Assembly: GCA_024653645.1 (NCBI GenBank)
Contig: JANLHK010000110.1
Location: 1 to 5,087 of the forward strand
From: Candidatus Roizmanbacteria bacterium
Lineage (GTDB): Bacteria > Patescibacteriota > Microgenomatia > UBA1406
Direction of reading: 5' to 3'
DNA: 5,087 bases
Shown: positions 1 through 5,087 of the stretch, piece by piece
Layout of the letters: the number at the start of each line of letters is the position of its first letter
How positions within the stretch are numbered: the stretch's first letter is position 1
Program-made: the position numbers and the translations under genes
Notes under the pieces: generated by a model
Databases searched by the model: none
Seen by the model: only the letters and a program-made list of their open reading frames with translations
What the model was told of the DNA's origin: nothing

Positions 1-8
1 AAGCCGCC

Positions 9-740
9 TCACCGAGCGCGGTAATTAAATTGCAGCCCACTAATCTGCCCAGCATTGAGCCCGAGGCTCAGTAGCCAGGTATTAACCGCGGCAATCAACT
101 CATCCTGTGTCAGGGTTTCTGATACCACATCATAGGTAAATGTGCCCTGTTCAAGCTGTGCGCTCATGGTAAAGTCATCTGATGTATAGGGTAACTGGTT
201 GGCAAGATATATATCCGGACGTTCCTTGAGTGTATTGCGATCCTGCTCTTCAAACAAGCCAAAGGGATAAGTATCAAGCGGTTCAGCATCTACCGTGGTG
301 AACCGGAAACTCCCCACTAATCGGCCACTGGGCAGTACTGATAACGACACCAGATATTCTTCTTTCGGAGCCAGTACCCGCAACAGGGTAATGGTAGCCG
401 TCTTGCCCTGCATCGTTACCTCAGTGGCAATCTGTCCGCCGGTTCCCTTTTCCCGCACCGTTGCTTCAAGTGATTCATTACTCTTCAATGATCGGGATAC
501 TATGATCGTGAGCGCTGTTGTTTCAAGCGGTACATCAATACTGTTATTAGCCGGGGTTGTCTGAATCATACTCAGTCCTGATGCTTCACTCGGCGTTGAT
601 GTCGCCGGGGTGGGTATTGTAGTCGATCCGGGACTTACAGCGCTCTGCGAACTGGTTCTCAGTATCATAATGACGGCACTGATAAAGACCATAAACAGTA
701 CCACGATGCCGGCAAACAGTAGTTTTATCTTAGTATTCAT
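9..740 (-). CDS. Membrane-anchored Ig-like (SbsA/Big_5-type) surface protein, 243 aa
   Basis: Predicted single-pass membrane protein displayed outside the cell. Residues 5-27 form one hydrophobic segment preceded by Lys4 and Lys6, which fits an uncleaved N-terminal anchor with the rest outside. Residues 29-55 are a Ser/Thr/Pro/Ala linker. Residues 56-150 read as a bacterial Ig-like domain of the SbsA/Big_5 kind: TTPANNSIDVPL at the start, then alternating beta strands, an 'L-x-P-x-x-x-Y' turn near 123-129 and a closing FRFTT. Residues 155-243 form a separate globular segment with ERPDIYLANQLPY (173-185) and a final amphipathic region (WLLSLGLNAGQISGLQFNY); I can describe this segment but not name it. 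It is the last visible gene of the leftward operon, 21 bases after the stop of the hydrolase gene. The ATG has no clear Shine-Dalgarno sequence. It ends in TGA, while the other four genes end in TAA. A role in substrate binding or as partner of the secreted hydrolase is inference. The Ig-like call is fairly safe. Confidence 0.8.
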   Translation of the reverse strand: MNTKIKLLFAGIVVLFMVFISAVIMILRTSSQSAVSPGSTTIPTPATSTPSEASGLSMIQTTPANNSIDVPLETTALTIIVSRSLKSNESLEATVREKGTGGQIATEVTMQGKTATITLLRVLAPKEEYLVSLSVLPSGRLVGSFRFTTVDAEPLDTYPFGLFEEQDRNTLKERPDIYLANQLPYTSDDFTMSAQLEQGTFTYDVVSETLTQDELIAAVNTWLLSLGLNAGQISGLQFNYRAR

Positions 741-761
741 ATATAGCTAATAGTACTTTAT

Positions 762-2876
762 TTATAATCTGCGCAAATAACAGGAAATGCCACCCTGTGA
801 AACTGGTAAAGCGGGATTATAGTACCGTTTTTGTACCGTACCGCCAATGATGCCCGCATTTGCGTCATGCAGCTCCATGGTCCACAGTCCACTTTCCTGA
901 TCAAATTGCTTGTCCGTTACCATAGCGATGTGTCCATAGGGATCCGCTGTCCACACCACCAAATCGTTTATTTCAACCTGAGCAGCGCTTAATTTCGAGT
1001 CATAGGTACTGCGGGCAAAACCCGTAGGTGGAGCGTCATCCAGACAATAGTCCATAGCATCACGCTGCTCAAACGATCCATTCACGACCGTTTCTACTGC
1101 CGCCACATACCCGACACACTGCAGCGTCTTCCATTTTTTACTAGACGGTGTGGTTGATGCATACAGAAGGTCATAGGCATTGCGCTGAACCGACGATAGC
1201 AGTCCGGTTACGGTGCCCCCTGCTCCTGAATACACCGCATTAGTCCATGTTGGCCGCACCCTCCAACCGACCGTGCTGTTTCCTATCTGTTCCCGTAATA
1301 ACGAGGCATATTCTGCCGGTGAACCGCCCGGCACATACGTGGGGCCGGCAAACGGAATGCCGGCGTTTTCAACTGGTGTGGGTGCTGCCTGCAATTGCCC
1401 CCCTTGCCCCGGCTGGGCAACCACATTTCGGTTTGCTGCATAGGGCAACAAGAGCTGCGCAATACGGGTATGGGTACCCTCTACTTCAGTTTGGTCATAC
1501 CCTGCTTCCGCCCCACCGCCTGTTTCGTTGTCCTGTATATATTTTGGTTTGAACGTATTGGCGTAGCCAGACTCACGGTCTGACGCGTTATTACCCACCC
1601 AGGGAATAAGGCGTCCAAACCAGGATGAAACTTCATTGGTAATAACCGCTAAGATTGATTGTTCGGATTCAGCAGCGACTCGTTTATCTTCTATAATTTT
1701 TGGTACTTTAGCCGTAGCCAAGTGCCCTGAACCCCGCGCAATCTTTTTACCGGTGCACGCGGTATCATTTTCCCGGCAGATCTCATACTGGTTTTCCACA
1801 TGCCACGGCTGCAGTTTATACGCGTCACCCAGCAGCCGATCGGCATTAGCACCAATAATATAGTTATTAGTGATGCCCGTACTGGCTGTTTGCCCAGGGA
1901 TCAAACCGCTGGTACCCGTACCACTCACCAAGAGTGAAGATGCGCTCAGATACGGGCCGAAGTATTGGGAAATTAATGCGGTCTGATCAAGCCATGATGG
2001 TTCGCTAAATTTTTCCGGGTCATAAATAAGAATGGTGGCTGCCTGTATGCGTGGATCATTCCAGGCCTGTGTTGTTTGTGCATACTGCAAATAGGTGGCG
2101 AATGCCTGGGCGTAGGGCTCGGTGTACGGATAGTGCACCCGGCCATCCTCATTGCATACAATACCGGTTTCAGGGATAACAATGGGCTTACTACCGGTTA
2201 ATGCCAGGTCTGCAATAATGCTCCGCCAATCACCTCGCATATACTGATCTGCCGCCTCAGCCACCGTTCCCGCTGCACAATTCATACGTCCGTATAAATG
2301 CAGTGCAATACCATCAAACTTATTAAACAGCTCAGATCCTCCTAGCGGGATATAGGCCGTACTGAGTTTTCCGGATAGCTGGTAGCTGTCCAGTGCAGGA
2401 GTCAGTAAGAATACCGGTGATGGCCGCAAGTTTTTTGCTGCAAGCTGGCTTTCAAGCCGTTCAAGGTATGATTTTGCAGAACGTGCATCAATCTTCTCCT
2501 GCGCATTATTGGGCTCGTTGAGTGGCATAAGGTACACCGGAGCCGTAATCGTCGCCTTGTTTGCTTCAAAAAAAGACACCCATTCATCGGCATACGAAGC
2601 ACCTATAGGCGGACCATTGGGCGCATGTGCAACCCGTAGAATAACCCGCACTCCCTTATTTTGAGCAGAAGTAATATATCCCAGCGTTTGCCCATTGGGC
2701 TCTCCCATAACACTAACCCATCCTCCTGGTCCCACAGCAGCGACGCTTCGATCAAAATCCTGTACCCTTCCCGCCACATTAAGCCCTAAGGAAAAGCCAT
2801 ACGTGGGTGCAACAGAGTGGGACAGCAAACCAAACATAATTACCCACAGCAGGCATATATATAGAAGCCGTTTCAT
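762..2876 (-). CDS. Secreted two-domain hydrolase: GH-A TIM-barrel glycosidase plus CHAP domain, 704 aa
   Basis: A signal peptide (Lys2-Arg3, hydrophobic 4-19, likely cleavage near residues 23-27) sends it across the membrane. Residues 28-310 look like a clan GH-A glycoside hydrolase barrel: Arg81 on an early strand (VILRVAHAP), the acid/base pair Asn120-Glu121 in PLNEPN, His193 and Tyr195 in ALHLYG, and a nucleophile candidate Glu236 in IPETG. Residues 310-520 are a low-complexity, partly Gly/Ala/Pro-rich connector. Residues about 525-704 resemble a CHAP/NlpC-P60-type domain, with Cys587 (LQCVGYVAA), His649 (PYGHIAMV) and a third polar residue in 668-673 (ELHDAN). CHAP domains cleave peptidoglycan amide or peptide bonds, so a bifunctional wall hydrolase is the natural reading; the sugar substrate is unknown. 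Outside the signal peptide and the catalytic Cys there are six cysteines (200, 241, 367, 374, 611, 699), which could form three disulfides. It lies 38 bases after the redoxin gene. The start is fixed by the signal peptide. Confidence 0.85.
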   Translation of the reverse strand: MKRLLYICLLWVIMFGLLSHSVAPTYGFSLGLNVAGRVQDFDRSVAAVGPGGWVSVMGEPNGQTLGYITSAQNKGVRVILRVAHAPNGPPIGASYADEWVSFFEANKATITAPVYLMPLNEPNNAQEKIDARSAKSYLERLESQLAAKNLRPSPVFLLTPALDSYQLSGKLSTAYIPLGGSELFNKFDGIALHLYGRMNCAAGTVAEAADQYMRGDWRSIIADLALTGSKPIVIPETGIVCNEDGRVHYPYTEPYAQAFATYLQYAQTTQAWNDPRIQAATILIYDPEKFSEPSWLDQTALISQYFGPYLSASSLLVSGTGTSGLIPGQTASTGITNNYIIGANADRLLGDAYKLQPWHVENQYEICRENDTACTGKKIARGSGHLATAKVPKIIEDKRVAAESEQSILAVITNEVSSWFGRLIPWVGNNASDRESGYANTFKPKYIQDNETGGGAEAGYDQTEVEGTHTRIAQLLLPYAANRNVVAQPGQGGQLQAAPTPVENAGIPFAGPTYVPGGSPAEYASLLREQIGNSTVGWRVRPTWTNAVYSGAGGTVTGLLSSVQRNAYDLLYASTTPSSKKWKTLQCVGYVAAVETVVNGSFEQRDAMDYCLDDAPPTGFARSTYDSKLSAAQVEINDLVVWTADPYGHIAMVTDKQFDQESGLWTMELHDANAGIIGGTVQKRYYNPALPVSQGGISCYLRRL

Positions 2877-2883
2877 GATAGGA

Positions 2884-2892
2884 ATCAGTATA
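2884..2892 (-). promoter_or_regulatory. Isolated -10-like element before the hydrolase start
   Basis: Reading leftward, TATACT (2892-2887) matches the -10 consensus at five of six bases and ends 10 bases before the ATG of the hydrolase gene. It overlaps the 8-mer ATACTGAT, which also occurs before the redoxin start. At the proper distance the -35 region (2915-2910, AGGTAA) is poor, and TTGAAA at 2905-2900 is too close. It may be a weak internal promoter or chance. No Shine-Dalgarno sequence is visible in the 38-base gap. Confidence 0.25.
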
Positions 2893-2914
2893 GCGGGTTT
2901 TTCAAAAAGTTACC

Positions 2915-3721
2915 TTATTTCGCTGGCTGAGGCATGTCTGCAGTTGGCTCAGCTGGCATAGGCGCTGCTACTGCGGGTTGAGGCTCAGCAGAAATCCCCG
3001 AAGGGGAAGTTGGAGGCTGCATTGGTTCTGGTTGTGCAGGGGGTTGAGCTGAAGGTGAAATCTCCGAAGGAGACATGGGTGAAGGAGCTGCTGCCTGTAC
3101 TGGCATTGGTGTCCCCTGTTTTAATCCCAAGTTGACCAATTCCTGCTCAAAATCTGCTTGTGTGAATCCCTTAATTACTCGCTGTCGATCACCGGTTTTA
3201 ATTAAGGTTACCGGCACTCCGGCAAAGTTATCACTCAATTCAAGCATTTCTTTAAGGTCTGCTTCATTGGCATCTACGCGCTTTTCGTTAAATTGCATGC
3301 CTTCTTTTGCTAAGTATTCCTTTTCTGCTTTACAGAAAGGACAATTTTCGATGGTATATATGGTTACTGACGTTCCGGTTGGCGCTGCTTCAGGCGTAGG
3401 TACTGGGGCATTCATCACCGGGGCTGGTGTTACTGGAGCCATTGGCTCTGACACTTGAGGCACTACTGGCTCTGGTTCCGGTGCTGGAGGCATAGGTGAT
3501 GGTGTAGGAATAGGTTCAGGCGCTGGAGCTGATGGCTGTGGTGCTACCATATCTTGAGCTGGATTTTGAGGGGCTGCAGGGGTCTGCATAGCCTCACTCA
3601 ATTGTTCATTCAATTTTTTTTGAATATCTTCAACCGTGGGTACCTGAGGTGTCGCCGGCTGTGCCGCTACTGGCTGTTGAGGTGAATTAACACCTCCCTG
3701 GTTCTGATTATTCTGATCCAT
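2915..3721 (-). CDS. Glutaredoxin/NrdH-like redoxin with Pro/Ala-rich disordered arms, 268 aa
   Basis: A thiol-disulfide redoxin domain spans residues about 118-202. It has the dithiol active site CPFC (Cys127, Cys130) after a TIYTIENC strand, the cis-proline signature GVPVT (Pro170) and a closing VIKGF. The 'GF' where classical glutaredoxins carry 'GG' looks more like NrdH or YruB-type redoxins, which may take electrons from thioredoxin reductase rather than glutathione. The N-terminal 117 residues and the last 65 are dominated by Pro, Ala, Gln, Glu and Ser and are probably disordered; the family domain alone is only about 80 residues. There is no signal peptide or membrane segment, so it is probably cytoplasmic. 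I chose the ATG at 3721 (MDQNNQNQGG) over an in-frame TTG 18 bases upstream, because the predicted transcription start falls just before this ATG and the extra residues look like promoter DNA. It is the first gene of the leftward operon. The tail contains a 22-residue internal duplication. Confidence 0.85.
   Translation of the reverse strand: MDQNNQNQGGVNSPQQPVAAQPATPQVPTVEDIQKKLNEQLSEAMQTPAAPQNPAQDMVAPQPSAPAPEPIPTPSPMPPAPEPEPVVPQVSEPMAPVTPAPVMNAPVPTPEAAPTGTSVTIYTIENCPFCKAEKEYLAKEGMQFNEKRVDANEADLKEMLELSDNFAGVPVTLIKTGDRQRVIKGFTQADFEQELVNLGLKQGTPMPVQAAAPSPMSPSEISPSAQPPAQPEPMQPPTSPSGISAEPQPAVAAPMPAEPTADMPQPAK
2975..3106 (-). repeat. Tandem 66-base (22-codon) duplication in the redoxin tail
   Basis: Units 2975-3040 and 3041-3106 line up at exactly 66 bases. 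Their first 33 bases match at 25 positions (GGGTTGAG, then GAAATC, then CCGAAGG in plus-strand reading); the remainder has diverged. The encoded peptides share SPS-(E/G)-IS followed by a Pro/Gln/Ala stretch. Each copy carries a small inverted repeat with a 5-base stem and a 3-base loop, at 2995-3007 (TCCCC/GGGGA) and 3061-3073 (TCTCC/GGAGA). Confidence 0.7.
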
Positions 3722-3757
3722 AGATATCAGTATGAACAATCAAAAATTTTTTGTCAA
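3722..3757 (-). promoter_or_regulatory. Sigma70-type promoter of the leftward operon
   Basis: Reading leftward, a perfect -35 box TTGACA (3757-3752) is followed by a 17-base spacer (3751-3735) and CATACT (3734-3729), four of six matches to the -10 consensus. A start seven bases after the -10 lands at about 3722, one base before the ATG at 3721. The redoxin message would therefore be leaderless or nearly so, in keeping with the lack of any Shine-Dalgarno sequence there. The spacer is an A/T tract. Confidence 0.7.
3741..3753. promoter_or_regulatory. Possible operator: A/T palindrome inside the promoter spacer
   Basis: CAAAAATTTTTTG is symmetric about its central T, with six paired bases on each side. 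It fills most of the spacer between the -35 and -10 of the leftward promoter. A second short inverted repeat, TCAAA-N6-TTTGA, spans 3754-3769 between the two divergent -35 boxes. Either could be bound by the ribbon-helix-helix-like protein encoded next door, but A/T-rich symmetry also arises by chance, so this is a suggestion only. Confidence 0.25.
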
Positions 3758-3775
3758 ACCCTTATTTGAGTTATG

Positions 3776-3804
3776 TTGACTTTTCCTTGTCCGGGCGATA
3801 CTAT
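3776..3804 (+). promoter_or_regulatory. Divergent promoter for the rightward Rcl-like/RHH gene
   Basis: TTGACT (3776-3781, five of six to consensus) is followed by 17 bases and TACTAT (3799-3804, four of six). The predicted start near 3811 lies just before the ATG at 3814. An alternative -10, GATACT (3797-3802, spacer 15), would put the start near 3809, at the ATG at 3808. Either way the leader would be almost absent, and there is no Shine-Dalgarno sequence. Its -35 lies 18 bases from the -35 of the leftward promoter, so the two promoters probably influence each other. Confidence 0.5.
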
Positions 3805-3813
3805 TACATGAAT

Positions 3814-4386
3814 ATGAAAATTTTCTTTACGAGCTCCCAGAGAGGAAAACAATTTTTTCTTGCAAACTACAAGCGTATACAGGCTACGCTCAAAAACATT
3901 CCCGATGTAAAACTCATTGAAGATGATTTGCTCAATGAAGAGACTGAAAAATTTTATGAAAAATTAAAATTAGGAGGACAAAAAGCATACATAGATTTTT
4001 ATCAACAGGAACTTAATCATCTTAAAACCGCAGATATTAATATTTTTGATTGTAGTTTTCATAGTCTATCTATTGGTTTCACAATACAACGCTCAATCGA
4101 CATAAATAAACCCACTATCGTTTTATACGAAGAGAGCAAAACCCCCTATTTCCTAACTGGCATAGAAGAAGAAAAATTTATTATTAGCTCATATAATAAA
4201 ACTAACCTCGAAACTATCGTAAATAAGGCCCTTAAATTAGCTATGGACGTAAGAGACAAACGTTTTAACTTTTTTATAAGGCCAGACTTGCTAAATTATA
4301 TTACCGAAGTAAGCAAAAAAGACGACATCCCTATTTCTGTTTTCTTAAGAAATCTCATCCTTGAGCATAAAAAAAAGAATAAATAA
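3814..4386 (+). CDS. Rcl/nucleoside-deoxyribosyltransferase-like domain fused to a ribbon-helix-helix-like C-terminus, 190 aa
   Basis: Residues 1-125 resemble the Rcl/nucleoside 2-deoxyribosyltransferase fold, which hydrolyses or exchanges the N-glycosidic bond of deoxynucleos(t)ides. Visible parts are the first strand MKIFFTSSQRG, the helix AYIDFYQQELNHLKTADI, the core INIFDCSFHSLSIGFTIQRS and the strand KPTIVLYEE. In family members the core reads like 'PSLGVGYEL', with a catalytic Glu. Here that position is Thr90, and the upstream family Asp is Glu66, so enzyme activity is doubtful. Residues 149-186 (KRFNFFIRPDLLNYITEV, then ISVFLRNLILEHKKK) match a strand-helix-helix pattern typical of ribbon-helix-helix DNA-binding domains. 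A ligand-sensing regulator of the divergent operon is the inference. Both ATG 3814 and ATG 3808 are possible; the open frame runs back to a TTG at 3751, but that stretch is promoter. The gene is AT-rich (about one third GC), unlike the operon to its left. The fold calls come from motif reading only. Confidence 0.65.
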   Translation: MKIFFTSSQRGKQFFLANYKRIQATLKNIPDVKLIEDDLLNEETEKFYEKLKLGGQKAYIDFYQQELNHLKTADINIFDCSFHSLSIGFTIQRSIDINKPTIVLYEESKTPYFLTGIEEEKFIISSYNKTNLETIVNKALKLAMDVRDKRFNFFIRPDLLNYITEVSKKDDIPISVFLRNLILEHKKKNK

Positions 4387-4398
4387 AATTATTTTTTT
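4369..4398. terminator. Possible shared A/T-rich end between convergent genes
   Basis: The two stop codons lie two bases apart (4386 and 4389). An A8 run (4369-4376) gives the leftward transcript a T-tract, and a T7 run (4392-4398) gives the rightward one. A small AT stem (AATAA/TTATT) sits between them, but there is no GC-rich hairpin. This is weak support for a bidirectional terminator; part of the A/T bias is simply lysine codons at both gene ends. Confidence 0.25.
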
Positions 4399-5087
4399 CT
4401 GTCAGCGACTATAATGATCCTTGAATCAGGTGTAACTTGACGGGGGTCAAAGCCTAAAATTACGATATTTACTAACTTAAAATTTGCCTCTGCAAGCATT
4501 ACTTTCCACTCGGGAATTGTCCTATATTGAAACGGCAAAGACATTTCCGACCAGCCGGAAGCTACAGCGTTGGTAAACAAGTCTATCAATGAAACTGCCA
4601 ATTTTTGTTTTCCCACCTCTAGTGAGACAAATTGTTTAAATATAGGCTGCTCACTAAAAAATGAATTGGCTTTTGAATCTAAAGAGCTGAGGTCATATGT
4701 AGTTTCCTTTATAATCAGCCGCTTTCCGATCCTTCCCAAATCTTGTAGTAAGCTTTGTTGATCCTGTGCACGAGCGTGATGTAATACCATTATTGCTAGA
4801 ATAGAATCAAACTCGTTGTCTAGATATGGTATTCTGTTAGATGTCTGCATTAGTTCAAAAGGTAATCCATTTGCTACAACATCTCGAAAATCAATTACAT
4901 CGGTTGTATCTATATGAAGCCCCTTTGTTTTTAGATAGCTCGCATGAAATCCCGCGCCGCTACCAAAATCTAATATTTTTCTTCCTTTGACATATGGTTT
5001 TATCGCTTCCATTTCAATTTGAGGCTTCCTATTGCGCTTACAATCTAGATATTCTTTTAAAAACCAATGATTCTTATCTGTTCCATG
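4389..5087 (-). CDS. Class I SAM-dependent methyltransferase, 5' end outside window (232 residues visible)
   Basis: The protein transfers a methyl group from S-adenosylmethionine to an unidentified acceptor. Counting from the window edge, motif I is DFGSGAG at residues 40-46 after KILD, the next-strand acidic region is HIDTTD (58-63), and the motif IV region is FDSILAIMVLHHA (93-105), as in Methyltransf_11/25-type proteins. The C-terminal third (FQYRTIPEWKVMLAEANFK, then SRIIIVADRK) is typical of the closing strands of these enzymes. An ATG at 5012 could start the frame, but the frame stays open without a stop for 25 more codons to the window edge. Those codons read as plausible protein (GTDKNHWFLKEYLD), supplying the helix usually found before motif I, so I treat the gene as truncated by the window. 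It is AT-rich like its convergent neighbour. The substrate cannot be told; small-molecule, sugar or lipid acceptors are all open. Confidence 0.85.
   Translation of the reverse strand, partial: HGTDKNHWFLKEYLDCKRNRKPQIEMEAIKPYVKGRKILDFGSGAGFHASYLKTKGLHIDTTDVIDFRDVVANGLPFELMQTSNRIPYLDNEFDSILAIMVLHHARAQDQQSLLQDLGRIGKRLIIKETTYDLSSLDSKANSFFSEQPIFKQFVSLEVGKQKLAVSLIDLFTNAVASGWSEMSLPFQYRTIPEWKVMLAEANFKLVNIVILGFDPRQVTPDSRIIIVADRKK

Noticed and set aside
9..11. TGA at the end of the Ig-like gene read as a glycine codon (code 25)
   Set aside because: All the genes are intact without internal TGA, and glycine is written with GGN throughout, so the standard bacterial code is the simpler reading.
295..564. 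Rightward open frame inside the Ig-like protein gene
   Set aside because: It lies wholly antisense to a convincing gene with a membrane anchor and an Ig-like domain, and its peptide shows no recognisable motif.
1213..1863. Several rightward open frames (1213-1443, 1247-1552, 1395-1583, 1636-1863) within the hydrolase gene
   Set aside because: They overlap one another and the real gene, and have Pro/Cys-rich compositions typical of shadow frames.
2995..3073. The two small hairpins as a transcription terminator
   Set aside because: They lie inside the reading frame, have 5-base stems and are not followed by a T-tract on the coding strand.
3075..3458. 127-codon rightward open frame opposite the redoxin gene
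   Set aside because: It is antisense to the clear CPFC redoxin domain and low in recognisable structure; Pro/Ala-rich coding leaves the opposite frame open.
3722..3739. TTG start adding six residues to the redoxin
   Set aside because: These bases hold the -10 box and the predicted transcription start; the ATG at 3721 fits better.
3751..3813. TTG start adding 21 residues to the Rcl-like protein
   Set aside because: The stretch contains both -35 boxes and the rightward -10, and MKIFFTSS is a natural start of the first strand.
3814..5087. The right-hand pair as a toxin-antitoxin or restriction-type defence system
   Set aside because: The genes converge rather than forming an operon, the methyltransferase shows no DNA-methylase motif such as DPPY or NPPF, and no nuclease or toxin is visible.
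1..5087. CRISPR array, tRNA, rRNA, insertion sequence or attachment site
   Set aside because: I saw no regularly spaced direct repeats, no cloverleaf-like segment, no transposase frame and no flanking terminal repeats.

Overview
The window holds five protein genes with almost no non-coding DNA, and no RNA genes, CRISPR arrays or insertion sequences. My best guess at the source is a bacterium with a small, compact genome, probably of the Candidate Phyla Radiation (Patescibacteria). Three things point that way: a membrane-anchored Ig-like protein with a Pro/Ser/Thr linker and a C-terminal domain of a style I associate with that group, a large secreted wall-hydrolase-like protein, and start sites with no Shine-Dalgarno sequence. 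This is inference from style, not from a marker gene. The standard bacterial code fits: all the ORFs are long and intact, with glycine written as GGN.

Left part (9-3721, minus strand, roughly half GC): a tight three-gene operon, transcribed from right to left with gaps of 38 and 21 bases. The first gene encodes a CPFC glutaredoxin/NrdH-like redoxin set between Pro/Ala-rich, probably disordered arms. The second encodes a secreted 704-residue protein with an N-terminal TIM-barrel glycoside hydrolase domain (clan GH-A residues visible) and a C-terminal CHAP-type Cys/His hydrolase domain. The third encodes a single-pass membrane protein with an extracellular Ig-like domain. The last two should act at the cell surface, so the operon looks devoted to cell-envelope remodelling or cell-to-cell interaction. 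The role of the redoxin, which has no export signal, is unclear.

Middle (3722-3813): a short divergent control region. It has a good sigma70-type promoter for the leftward operon (TTGACA-N17-CATACT), whose predicted transcription start falls almost on the ATG, and a second promoter (TTGACT-N17-TACTAT) for the rightward gene. Both genes would give leaderless or nearly leaderless messages.

Right part (3814-5087, clearly AT-richer): a rightward gene encodes an apparent fusion of an Rcl/nucleoside-2-deoxyribosyltransferase-like domain to a C-terminal ribbon-helix-helix-like segment. In my alignment its catalytic glutamate is replaced by threonine. It could be a nucleotide-sensing repressor of the divergent pair. 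It converges, with two bases between the stop codons, on a leftward class I SAM-dependent methyltransferase gene whose 5' end lies beyond the window. The drop in GC at the divergent promoter suggests that the two halves have different histories.
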